Source of the DNA: Gymnopilus junonius
Taxonomy: Eukaryota; Basidiomycota; Agaricomycetes; Agaricales; Galerinaceae
Direction: 5' to 3'
DNA: 64,000 bases
NCBI GenBank assembly: GCA_015501075.1
Contig: JADNYJ010000020.1
Location: forward strand, 248,001-312,000
Shown here: in pieces, positions 1-10,161 of the stretch
How positions within the stretch are numbered: position 1 is the stretch's first letter
How the letters are laid out: every line of letters begins with the position of its first letter
Notes under the pieces: generated by a model
What the model was told of the DNA's origin: nothing
Database searches by the model: none
Seen by the model: only the letters and a program-made list of their open reading frames with translations
Program-made: the position numbers and the translations under genes

Positions 1-1203
1 CTTTGGCTTTGGCTGGTCCACCCGCAACTCCTGCCCAGGTTCCCAACGTTTGCTCTCCTGCGGCTAATTCTCAGAATATAACCACGATCTCGACGAATTC
101 TCGTACGCTGGATCAATATTATTCGGCACTTCGAATGACACTCCAGACTAGAAAGGCACTCAGAGAGCAGAAAAAGATCTCTAAATACTGGAAGAATCTT
201 GCAGTGACTGGTGGACAACAAAATACTGTAACGCCGTCCGTCTCGGCCGTTTCTTCAGTACGAGAGACTCTTCCAGCACATCGACAGGAAGCTCTTGAAG
301 CACTAATAGCTCGGCGTGGTGTGAATACTCAAGCAAATGATCTGCGCTCAGAAAACAATCTATCTCAGATCCTTTACAACACTTCCCAAGAAATCAGTAG
401 AAATCATACAGGCCTCAAGGAGATTGTCACTACGTTGCCTTCATCTCTATCCAATGGGTCTCAGTTTTCTCGTCTTGGGCCTCTCGCCAGTGAATCCGTA
501 AAGCATGAGGTCAACTTACTATTTGGGCCGAGCAGGCGTATTTCCTCCTCTGTATCTTTCCTGCAGTTCCGTAACTCACCCAGTTCCAAAGAAAGGCTGC
601 CACATACAACAAGTTATAGTCTCAGCATCAACTCTTTCAGGGAATTGAATACATTCTTTCAGGTGCATCTTTTATTTAAAATTTTCTATTTTACTTGTTA
701 AATACATTGCGTTAGAAAACATTCAGTATCAACCAGGTACCAAAAGGCGATATAGCCACGGAAAAGGCCCAGGACATGCGTGACGCCGCTCTCGTCTCCC
801 AGTACTTGCCAGAAAATTCATTCTCAGCAGACTATTCTCATGCTTGGACTAATGTCCAATCCATCGACTTTACCACGATGTTCGAGCCTGTCGCTGATTT
901 AAAACTCCAGCCAAGTTTACAGCAAGCAGTGAAGGAAAACATGCGAATGCGCTCCTTGCAGACATTGGAAGCTAAAGTGAATCACAACAGAAGGAAAGAC
1001 CTAAAGATCATACAGGTGTCGGCAGCCAGGGGATACGAGAGAAATGGATTTCCGGTATCGCTGCCCTTATTCAAGAGAAGGCACTCAAAGCTGTCTGCCT
1101 TTTGGAAGAAAGAACCGTGAAAGGCGCGAGTTTGCAAGCATTGCATGTACCAGTAGCCCTATTTACAAAGTCAAATCATATCGAGGAACATAGGGTATAC
1201 TGA
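1..1203 (+). CDS. Unrecognised protein, C-terminal part (cut by left window edge)
   Basis: The reading frame is already open at the left edge, so the true start lies outside the window. Three exons join cleanly: up to 662, 737-976, and 1030-1203. The first intron is GT...AG and keeps frame. The second (977-1029, 53 bases, phase 0) is needed because reading straight through ends early at 1120, whereas splicing opens a tail of 57 residues with a helical, conserved look (REKWISGIAALIQEK, then LLEERTVKGASLQ). The first part is Ser/Thr-rich and polar, with one basic helical stretch (TLQTRKALREQKKISKYWKN). I do not recognise a family or catalytic motif, and assign no function. Its stop codon lies only 25 bases from the stop of the convergent RGG gene, so the two transcripts probably overlap in their 3' UTRs. 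Confidence 0.6.
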
Positions 1204-1228
1204 GAAGTCGTTATAAAGGATATTGTTA

Positions 1229-2108
1229 TTAACTTGAAGCCGAAGGTGGATTATCTTCCATAGTAGGCGATTCTGATGTGGCCGCTGGCCTACCGGATTC
1301 ACGACGATTACTACCTCGGCCGCGGTTACCAGCACCCCTGCCTCTGCCCCTTCCCCGTGGACCTCCTCGAATCCAATTATTGCTGGAATCAACGTTACTT
1401 TGAAGTGATGTTGTCCCCGCGGGATCTGTTGCGACTGGTTCCCCAACTGTTTCTGATTGTGAATTGAAATCTTGAGCTTGGAGTCTGTTGGCGGCCTGTC
1501 TGTGCCGTTCAACCGAGGGTTTCCCGGAGTCCCATTCACGACTTTGCACTTTGTCCATTTTGCGCTTTGCGTTTTGATCGCGGGTGCGGTCGATATCAGA
1601 CTGAATTTTCCGGTATTGAGCCTGTTTGGCACGTTCTGCTTCTTGCGTTTTGCGGAAGGCCTCTTCATCGGCTTGTACGTCCTGGTCATAAGCAAATATT
1701 TGAGCAGTCTGGAGAATTTCGTAACGATATACGGAAGAGACTGACCAGCCTCCTCTGTTTGATTTTTTCGTTCTGCTCTCGAATACGAGCCATCCTTTCA
1801 GTCAGAGCCTCTTCGGATAACTTATCCTTGGAGTAGGGCAAAGGTCAGGGGCGCGTACAAATGCCAGAGAGCCGGGATCCTACCCTCTGGTTACCACCAG
1901 TCTTTACACGCTCTGGGTTGACATATGGCTTTTCTCTTTCCTTCAAGTTCCGGTTATTGGTGGACGGTGCAGCACTCGGAGGTGGTTCGACAGACGATTC
2001 TGGAGCCTCATTGTTGTCACTATTCTTGTCCTCATCTGTTCCCCGTTTTTCGTCGACGTTTAATTGGGAGAATTCGAGACCGAGTGCATTGGTCGAGTCT
2101 TCGGCCAT
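1229..2108 (-). CDS. RGG-box, coiled-coil protein (putative RNA-binding)
   Basis: Three exons on the minus strand, 2108-1884, 1826-1746 and 1681-1229, with GT...AG introns of 57 and 62 bases, give a protein of about 252 residues. The N-terminal third is acidic and disordered. The middle is a highly charged helical segment (MARIREQNEKIKQRR, then DEEAFRKTQEAERAKQ) that probably forms a coiled coil. The C-terminus carries an Arg/Gly repeat ([18 protein letters not shown]), the usual signature of RNA-binding proteins that are arginine-methylated. No RRM or helicase domain is present. Similar small coiled-coil/RGG proteins occur throughout basidiomycetes, but I cannot name this one. It is divergent from PGK with 113 bases between start codons. 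Confidence 0.7.
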
Positions 2109-2221
2109 GATGGTGGTTGTGAAATGGTATATCCAACCCTAACCCCAGCTGGACGCCACTATAAATATCGTCTATCTTTCGGACTGATCTCCTCAAACCT
2201 CCATCGCTCGGTTCATCTACG
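2109..2221. promoter_or_regulatory. Divergent promoter, RGG gene / PGK, with TATA box
   Basis: This 113-base gap separates two divergent start codons. A TATA element (TATAAATA, 2160-2167) lies about 55 bases upstream of the PGK start and is followed by a pyrimidine-rich leader. That arrangement is typical of strongly expressed fungal glycolytic genes. Confidence 0.6.
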
Positions 2222-3879
2222 ATGTCTCTCTCTAATAAGCTCTCCGTTACCGACCTCAACCTCAAAGGCAAGCGTGTCCTCATTCGCGTTGATTTCAATG
2301 TTCCCATCCAAGACGGCAAGATCACTAATCCTGCAGTGCGACATTCCCCTCTTTACCTACCTCCGATCTGGTCTTTAACGCTTCTTAGAGAATCGTGGCT
2401 GCCCTTCCCACTATCAAGTATGCTTTGGAGAACGGTATGCATTGTCCCGTATATACCATTTTTTTTTTGGCACCCTGATTAATATTTTACGCACGTAGGT
2501 GCCAGTACTGTTGTCCTTATGTCCCACTTGGGACGTCCCGACGGCAAGGTTGTTGAGAAATACTCTCTCAAACCAGTCGCAGGAGAGCTTGAGAAGCAGA
2601 TTGGCAAGAACGTTATTTTCTTGAATGACAGCGTCGGGCCAGAGGTCGAGAAAGCGGTAAACTCCGCACCCCACGGCTCCATTATCCTCCTCGAGAACTT
2701 GCGCTTCCACATCGAAGAGGAAGGCTCGGTCAAGAACAAGGACGGGTCCAAAACCAAAGCCGACCCAGCTGCTGTTGCCAAGTTCCGTGAGGAGCTCACC
2801 AAACTGGGCGATGTCTATGTCAACGATGCGTTCGGCACTGCTCACCGCGCCCACTCCAGCATGGTCGGGGTCAAACTTCCCCAGAGGGCGGCAGGCTTCC
2901 TCATGAAAAAGGAGTTGGAATACTTTGCAAAGGCCCTTGAAAACCCGGAACGTCCTTTCCTCGCCATTCTGGGCGGCGCCAAGGTGTCTGATAAAATCCA
3001 ATTGATCGATAACATGTTGGATAAGGTATGTCGAGCCACCCAAAATATTTACATATATTTCAACGCATCTCCATCAGGTCAACTCCTTGATTATCTGCGG
3101 TGGTATGGCCTTTACTTTCAAGAAGACGCTCGACAGTGTTTCTGTCAGTAATGACCCCGCTTTCTTTGCAACTGTCAATCGATGACGTCATATCATAGAT
3201 CGGCAATTCCCTCTTCGACGAGGCGGGCTCTCACAGGGTCGCGGAGCTGGTCGAGAAAGCGAAAAAGAACAATGTCAAGCTCGTCTTCCCCGTCGACTAC
3301 ATTACCGCAGACAAGTTCGACAAGGAGGCCAATGCAAGTAACCGAACACACGTTCTTCGGAGAAATAGCTGATCGTATATTTAGACAGGAGTTGCGACAG
3401 ACGAGCAAGGTATTCCGGAAGGCTGGATGGGTCTCGATGCTGGACCGAAGAGCCGTGAGCTTTTCAAGCAAACCGTGCTCGAGGCCAAGACTATCCTCTG
3501 GAACGGGTATGTTCAAGAGTGTAACACTATCGATCAAGTAGTGGATGGCTTATTTTTGGAAAAAAAATCTAGTCCTCCTGGTGTCTTTGAATTTGCCAAG
3601 TTCGCGGAGGGTTCCAAAAGCCTTCTGGATGCTGCAATCGAGGCCGTTCAGAAAGGTGCCACCGTTATTGTTGGCGGAGGTGATACTGCTACTGTTGTAG
3701 CTCAGCATGGTGACGAAGATAAACTTAGCCATGTCAGCACTGGCGGTGGTGCCAGTCTCGAACTTTTGGAAGGAAAGGTGAGCTAATATTAGCATGCTTC
3801 TTGTAGACATCCCTGATAGATCCCCCCCTTTCTTTTTTTTTAGACGTTACCCGGTGTTGCTGAGCTCAGTAACAAGTGA
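2222..3879 (+). CDS. PGK1: Phosphoglycerate kinase
   Basis: Glycolytic and gluconeogenic enzyme that transfers phosphate between 1,3-bisphosphoglycerate and ADP in the cytosol. Eight exons (2222-2335, 2389-2434, 2499-3025, 3078-3143, 3199-3333, 3385-3506, 3573-3777, 3844-3879) sum to 416 residues, the normal family length. Family landmarks are intact: the N-terminal RVDFNVP substrate motif, SHLGRP, the LLENLRF block, the hinge [16 protein letters not shown], the WNGPPGVFE loop and the C-terminal GGGDTAT nucleotide-binding loop. The intron at 3334-3384 begins with GC rather than GT, and no GT choice keeps the conserved frame. The upstream TATA box and pyrimidine-rich leader fit high expression. 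Confidence 0.97.
3334..3384 (+). other. Non-canonical GC-AG intron in PGK
   Basis: The donor is AAT|GCAAGT and the acceptor is TTTAG|ACA. Splicing here joins EAN to TGVATDEQG exactly as in the PGK family. The nearby GT at 3338 would shift the frame and destroy the conserved block. Apart from the GC, the donor matches the extended consensus well (GCAAGT), as is usual for genuine GC-AG introns. Confidence 0.9.
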
Positions 3880-4146
3880 CTAGCAGCACCTTTGTAATCC
3901 CCACACTTTGCCTTATCATTAACGTATTATTCCATGGTACTCGTATTAGTTGTTAGAGAAGAAAGGAGACAAATGTATGAACAGGAGATAAATAAATGTA
4001 GAAGATTCCCGGAATAACCAAAGAAAGCATTTGCAGTCAATTGTGAGGTATCATGGAGCACAGTGCAAGATGAAAAAGAAAGAAAGAAAAAAGTCTTGAG
4101 GGATTGCTCGAGGAGGAATGGACTGATGCGAAGTCTACTAGCGTGA

Positions 4147-5748
4147 TCAACTTATAACACATTCGTCTTTTGCCTGTTGCCTAGTCGGACGAGCAACGTT
4201 TCCACGTTTCGTACCCATGCGCTTCATCTCAGTCAGTCGGTTCATGGCGCGCTTGTTACCTTGAGCTAGAAAAAAAAAATCGACATCGGTTGAGAAAGGA
4301 GAGAGAGAGAGAGAGAAAAGAAAAAGAAAAAAAGTACAACATACCAGCTGCACGCATGTACCAGCGTTTGGCGAATTCAATGTCTTGCTTGATACCGATA
4401 CCGACTTCGGCATAATAGCCAACGGCATATTCGGCCTTGCTCAGACCCTTGTTGGCGGCTCTTCTGGCCCACAAATAAGCTTCCGAGTCGCTCTGCTTGA
4501 GAACGCCCTCGCTGCCGGTCAGATACCAGCCACTTAAAGCAAGCTCAGCTTCCGAGTCGCCCTTTTCGGCGGCTTTTGTATACCAGGCAATAGATCTGCG
4601 AGGGTCAACAGGACAGGCCAAGGAGCCGTATTCGTAACATTGACCAAGTTTGTATTGAGAGGGAGTATAGCCAAGCTGGGCAGCCTGAGTGAGGAGGCTT
4701 TTAGCATAAGCGGGATCGTGAGGGACGAATTGGCCAGAGGGGTTTTCGTACAAGAGGGCGAGTTCGTGTAGAGCGTGAGGGTTCTCTTCGTCTGCTTGCT
4801 CTGCGGCGCGCTTGAGCCAGCTGATGGCCTCACGAGGGTTCTTTTGTTCGCCGAGAGAGCCATAGAAGAGAATCATGCCGAGCTTGAACATGCCAGGGGT
4901 ATCACCGAGGGATGCGGCCTTGCGATAGAAAGCAGCAGCTCTGGCGGGCTCCTTTTTGGTGCCAGCGCCGATTTCATTGCAGACAGCGACGCGATACGAG
5001 GCGGCAGCATGATTCTGCTTGGCGGCCTGAAGGTAGAGATGGTAGGCGCGCTCGTGGTCGACCTGAAGACCGAGGGCGCCGGTGCCATAGCAATTGGCGA
5101 GGAAGAACTGGGCCTCGTCGTAGGCATCACCCTGGGTGGCCAAGCGACGGATGACCTTGAGTGATTCGACGATGAGGGACTCGGAGAACTTTTTAGCGCT
5201 GCGCTGATCGGCGTGGGTTGTGCGGATGTTCTTGGCGGCATCAATGAGGTATTTGGCGTAGAGAAAGTGGGCCTCGGGATCTGGATCAGGCTTGATTCGC
5301 TGGCGATACTGGTCGATGTACTCCTTGGTGAAGGGAGGGGCGTTGAGGTCTACTGCTTTGCTCTTGTTGGAAGAGGGGGCGAGAGAGGCAGAGGTGGTGG
5401 CGCGTTGGAACGAAGGACGGGGCTCGAACTCTGGCTGGGAAGGGTAGGGATCTGCGGACTGGGGCGAGTAGAGGTGGCCGGAGCTGCCGGAGTGTGCGGA
5501 GGACACGGAGGGGGCGTAGGTGCTGTAATTGGAGGGCTGGGGGAGGAAAGTATGGCGAGGAGGGGGCCTGGGAAGAGCCGGGGGGGACCCATGCCGAGCA
5601 CATCAGAGGCCGCTGCAAAGAGGGGGTTGTAAGAGGGCGGGGGCCGGGGCTGCCACTGTGCGTAAGAGTACTGCTCGTAGCCAGAGGGCAGCGTGGCGGC
5701 GTGTCTCGGCGGATGGTCACCGCGGCTGGGTGATAGCTCATTCGACAT
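4147..5748 (-). CDS. Skt5/Chs4-type chitin synthase activator, Sel1 repeats, CaaX end
   Basis: Three exons (5748-5602, 5536-4345, 4265-4147) give 485 residues. The N-terminal ~100 residues are proline-rich and disordered. The rest is a tandem array of Sel1/TPR-like repeats (for example ANCYGTGALGLQVD, ASYRVAVCNEIGAGTKKE, YKLGQCYEYGSL, YAVGYYAEVGIGI), as in Skt5/Chs4, which recruits and activates chitin synthase at the division site and cell tips. The protein ends in CVIS, a CaaX box expected to be farnesylated, as known for fungal Chs4 proteins. The second intron contains a GA microsatellite. The start codon lies only 66 bases downstream of the stop of the demethylase gene on the same strand, so its promoter must lie inside the demethylase 3' region. 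Confidence 0.9.
4299..4317. repeat. GA microsatellite in an intron of the Skt5-like gene
   Basis: A run of about nine GA units flanked by A-rich sequence lies within the 79-base second intron. On the coding strand it is a CT-rich tract near the branch and acceptor region. Confidence 0.8.
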
Positions 5749-5814
5749 GGCGGAGAGACAAGTGAGTATATTCCCACTCTATCCAACTCCAAGTGACTAT
5801 ATTCCCACGACTAA

Positions 5815-8099
5815 CTACTCGATCCAGCTCCACTCCTCCACCGTCCGCTCGATCCGCTGGCGCTCAACCCCCCGCCGGGTACGCCGGACCTTGACTTCCC
5901 TCTCCACCACCCGCCGCACCTCCGCCTCTGTCCCCGCCGCGCCGCCCGTCTCCTCCGTCCACTCCTTCCTGAGGTCCTCCTCGTCCTCCGGCTTGCGCGC
6001 CTGCACCCGCTGTCTCTCTCCCTCCTCCTTCGTCGCCAGCACCACATCCCATGCCTTGGGCTTGAAATTCCGGAAGTGCCCACCCTCCTCCTCCACCCGT
6101 CTGCGCTTCGTGCCCTGCTTTGCTCTCCGCACCCCTCCCCCGCCCTCTTCCGTCTCGCTCCAGTACCCCTGCGCCTGCTTCGCCCGCCAGCGCAGTTCCC
6201 GAGCCATCGCAGGCCCGTCTTTCACCCGGTCCGTTGGTATGCTGTCGCGCGCCTCCTTCTTCGCCTGCTCGCTCCCCGTCTCCAGTATCCGTGCCTCTGA
6301 CACCAGAAACTCGGACAGCGTCAGCACCCCTTCCAGCACCCGCGCACTCAGCGATACTCCCCCCGGCGCCTTGAGATCTCGCAGGTACTTGTCTCCCACA
6401 TACCAGCAAAGTCTGTCGCCATCCATCAGCAAATCTCCTACCCAAATGTGCAGTACATACTTTGTAAACATCGGAAATGTAAACTTTTTGGGCACCTGTG
6501 TAGCAATTTCAATCTCTCGAACCCGTAGTTCTGCCCATTCATGCCATCAGCATACTCTCTATCCATGTCCTGAGAGCCACTTACGCGTCGCCACATCATA
6601 GGAGTGGAGAAAATTGCCACCAAACACCAGTGTGTCGACGGGCGTGTGCTGCCACCGCTCAGCTCAGACAAATCGCCCCGAATGAATCAGCAGACCACTT
6701 ACTACCGCGTGTATCCATCCCGTAGGAATAATCATAGTGTTTCCTTCCACCAACTCCACCTTGAATACATCATCCACCATATCCCCTAGCCATGTTTCGT
6801 ATTGCAATTCACTTCCAGACCACTTTTCGTATGCTGCCAAATTCGCTGGTGTAGGCTTTATAAAATAGAATACCTAGATAATCTCTAGTCAATGTCTGCC
6901 CAACAAGTCGAAAGTGTTTTCTTTCAACCTTTGAACCTTTGAGTATGTGGTAATAAACTGAAGACCCTGCAAAGTCGATATGCCAATCCTAGTAAGATGA
7001 GCAGTGCGTTCTGCGTTCAAAAACATGTCTTTACACACCGTCCACGCCCCAGCAACGCCCATAAGACAGTACAGTTGGACTTTGGGGTACGCGTTGTTCT
7101 TCCCCTTCCGTGTGCTTGGCCAGAAATTTTCGACCCAGTCCAGCTCGCGGACAATCTTGGGAGGCAGAATCATGTCCGCGAGCTCTGTCCCGGATATCTC
7201 AAGCGATATCACGTTCAGAACCTTCTCGCGTTTGGACGGCTCCAAGTCGACATAGTCTGCCCATTTACCGAGATCCCATCCAGAGGCGGTCGACTGCGAC
7301 GCCACGTCTTCAAACAAGGGAAATCAGCCAAAGAACCCAACGTATCAGATGAGGGTACATACCTATGACTTCCAGAGGCGTATCTTCGCCAATGTATTCT
7401 GCCACATGCTCGACAGTCAAGTCTCGTGGAGGCATTTTCATGCCCAGTCCGTCCGGCTGCTCAATGATGATAGGCTCGCGCAGGGCACTCTCATCCTCAC
7501 GCAGCCACTCGTCCAATTCGCCCCCCTTCATCCTTCTAAACGGATCCTTTTTGATTTCCTTTGTCTCTAGCATGCGCTGGAACCGGTTGGGATCGGACCC
7601 CAGTCCTGAATTGAGATTCGCATAGTCTCGTTGCGTGCGTTTCCGAGAGGACTTGCGAGCGGGAGCTTTGAGTGTCATTTGTCGAGACGGATCAGCCAGC
7701 ATGCATGGCTCGCAATACCTAGACAACCGGGTGCAAATGGTATTTGTGCAAAAATTTTTCAAAATTTCAAAGCAAGGAGATATGGGTGATGTCATCATCT
7801 CTGGAACAAGCAACTCTTTTTTTTTCGAATAGAACGCACCATTTCGCGATATTCTCCACGTCCTCGCCATTCCCCGCACAACGCCAGTGATACCACGTAT
7901 TGCAGTTGTCGCATTCGATCCAGTTCTCCTTCCTCGAGCCGTTCATCAGCTCCTTGGTGACGGGCGTGCATGCGGGGCAGTTCTCCGTGTCGCCATGGGA
8001 TTGGGTGTCGGGTGAGGGAGATTGCGTCGACTTTGCAGAGCCTTTGGCAGCGGGCGATTTGGCAGCGCTGCGGCCTGAACGTCGTTTGCTGGGTGCCAT
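5815..8099 (-). CDS. JHD1: PHD finger-JmjC histone demethylase (JHD1/KDM2-KDM7 type)
   Basis: Seven exons (8099-7840, 7718-7363, 7307-7039, 6988-6929, 6873-6703, 6648-6585, 6530-5815) give 631 residues with all phases consistent. Order of parts: a basic Ser/Ala-rich N-terminus; a PHD finger at about residues 40-92 (CPAC, CDNC, YHWRC, CEPC); a linker; then a JmjC domain with the JHD1 signature LGKWADY. The Fe(II) ligands are visible as WHIDF (HxD) and the distal His in NFLHSY. The 2-oxoglutarate lysine region reads [10 protein letters not shown] charged Arg/Glu-rich tail follows. Family members remove methyl groups from histone H3 lysine 36. All catalytic residues seem intact, so activity is expected. 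The start ATG at 8099 is preferred over an in-frame ATG at 8171. Divergent from PNKP. Confidence 0.93.
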
Positions 8100-8245
8100 T
8101 TGCAGTGAAGGGTGGTTTGAACGGACAACTGTCGCGCGAATTTGTTGGTTGCTTTCCCTTTCATGCATCACGAATCATGTGACCCGGAACGTTCTTGATG
8201 AGAACCAATGCCATTGGCAAGCTCAGAATACATTCATTCTTCACC
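8100..8245. promoter_or_regulatory. Divergent promoter, JHD1-like gene / PNKP
   Basis: The 146 bases between two divergent start codons contain an E-box-like ATCATGTGAC (8174-8183). I see no clear TATA box. Confidence 0.45.
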
Positions 8246-10105
8246 ATGTCGAGTGCAGCTGCCAACGCGTCTCCCGATCCAGGTGAGAGTCGTCGATTCC
8301 ACCACTACAGCGAGATCAACGCGTTCCACAAGGTCCTTCAAGGAAGCGCAAAGCAACAGAAGACGACACGCCCGCGGAATTGACTTTGAAGGCTGCCAAA
8401 AGTGATTTCTCCCTCTTCTACGTATCCTGGTTCAATATTGAATACCTGTTGTCGTGTCAAGTTCATCCCTTTTTTACCAAACGCCAGAATACAGAGAACA
8501 CACCCGAAGGCTCTTTTCAGTGGCTTAAGCCGTTAGGGCCCACTGGCTCATGTCTACACGGTATCAATTTACAGCCAAAAGCATCCTCAAAGGTTGCTGC
8601 CTTGGACCTCGACGGCACTGTCATCCAGGCAGACTTTGGTTCCAAAACGGCAAAGGGACAGCGCCCTACCTGGGCATGGTGGCGATCTTCTATTCCCGAC
8701 AAGATGAAAGAACTACATGAAGCTGGGTAATATATTTATTCAATGACACGAAAGCCCTCTGTTTTGACTCGTCTTCTCATTTGCTAGATACGCGATTGTG
8801 TTGGTATCCAATCAGGCTGTCAAACCTGCTGCTTTGTCCACCTGGAAAGAAAAGATACCCCTTATTGGACAGGCAGTGAGTAAGACCCGCAATCTTGTTC
8901 AAGTCCTTGTTGACTTTATATCAGTTAAGCCAAGTCCCGTTTCGAATATTAGCTGCAACACAGAAAGATCGGTATAGAAAACCCATGCCCGGAATGTGGT
9001 ACGAAATCGAGCGAATATTCAAGGAAGAAACAGTGGAAATAGGCCCGTTCTATTTTGTGTTCACTCGCATTTCTGTGCTCAGATTTGTTGTGAACAGATA
9101 AAGCCAATTCCTTTTTTGTCGGTGACGCGGCAGGCAGGCAGTACACGAAAGGCAAAGGGGATTTCGCAAGCACAGACCGTAAATGGGCACAAAATATCGA
9201 TCTTCCTTTCTTTACTCCAGAGGTACATCGTACATTTCTCCCTCCAGAAAAATGCCTAATTGTTTTACTAGGAATACTTTCTAAAGTTACCTCCACACCA
9301 AAATTTCTCCATGCCAGGCTTTCATCCATCCAGCTTACCCCAATGTCTGTGGACAAAGCCTTACCTCTTCAGTCCACTGACCATTTTTCTGTTTAGTGCC
9401 TCTTCTAATGCCCACTTCCTCTCCCATCATACCTGCCCAGCACAAACAAGAGACTGTGTTGTTCGTGGGCTACCCGTGTTTAGGAAAGTCAACCTTGTTC
9501 CGGAGACATTTTCTTCCGGAAGGCTATGTCCACATCAATCAAGATACTCTCAAAACGCGTGATAAATGTGTCAAGGCACTTCAAGAAGCTTTGGATGAAG
9601 GAAAGAGTTGTGTTATTGGTAAGGTCGATCGTTTTCTTTGCAAATTTGTTCCTCGTCCTGATTTTCTAGATAATACTAATCGCAATGCCGTAACTCGGAA
9701 ACCGTACATAGACGCGTGTAAAGCGCGAAATATACCTATTAGGTACTGTTTCTGCGTTTATTATCCCCGTGGCTTACTTGATAGATCGACGGATTAGATG
9801 TTTTATTTTTACGGGTTCTGCTGAATTAGCTTGGCATAATAACCTCTATCGAGCGTACAATATACCACCGTCAGCAGCAGCAAAAGAGGTCAGTTTCACA
9901 TTTATGAGCATTCAAAAATTAACGAACTTGACAGCCAACACGCGCCCTCCTGCCGTTCATTGCATTTTCTGGATTTCGAGAGAATTACGAGGAGCCTCTG
10001 CTAACAGAAGGCTTCTCTGAAATGAAAAAGGTCAACTGGGTTTTTGAAGGTACCGAAGAAGAACGGAAACGTTGGTCGATGTGGCTCCAGATAGATGGTA
10101 AATGA
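8246..10105 (+). CDS. Polynucleotide kinase 3'-phosphatase (PNKP)
   Basis: Nuclear DNA-repair enzyme that prepares strand breaks by removing 3'-phosphate and adding 5'-phosphate. About ten short exons can be joined. The N-terminus is basic (GPSRKRKA) and then has IHPFF, which could act as a PIP-like docking motif. The HAD phosphatase domain shows DLDGT, LVSNQ and FFVGDAAGR. The T4-PNK-type kinase domain shows the P-loop GYPCLGKST followed by NQDTL, then DNTN and the C-terminal RW region. There is no FHA domain, as is usual in fungi. One intron (9043-9097) appears to start with GC. Its 3' end faces the GALT gene with 57 bases between stop codons. Confidence 0.92.
9043..9097 (+). other. Possible second GC-AG intron (PNKP gene)
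   Basis: Joining EETVEI to DKANSFFVGD needs a phase-1 donor, and the only candidate is ATAG|GCCCGT with acceptor GAACAG. All GT choices in this stretch give the wrong phase. The donor is a weak match to consensus, so a lost T (GTCCCG) by sequencing error is equally possible. Confidence 0.5.
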
Positions 10106-10161
10106 CTACCAAGCCATTTCTGCGTTTTAATCGCCCTGTTTACGGCGCTATGGTTATTGCT

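Noticed and set aside
977..1120. Single-base frame break in the left-edge gene
   Set aside because: A normal 53-base GT...AG intron (977-1029) in phase 0 explains the switch of frame without any error.
3183..3190. TGACGTCA (CRE-like) in a PGK intron
   Set aside because: Similar octamers occur in other introns in this window (for example 51475-51482), and its position gives no promoter role.
4775..5164. 129-residue plus-strand frame
   Set aside because: Antisense shadow of the Sel1-repeat exon of the Skt5-like gene.
5693..6601. 302-residue open frame on the plus strand, Ser/Pro-rich
   Set aside because: Antisense to the last exon of the JmjC gene; its composition reflects Arg/Glu-rich coding on the other strand.
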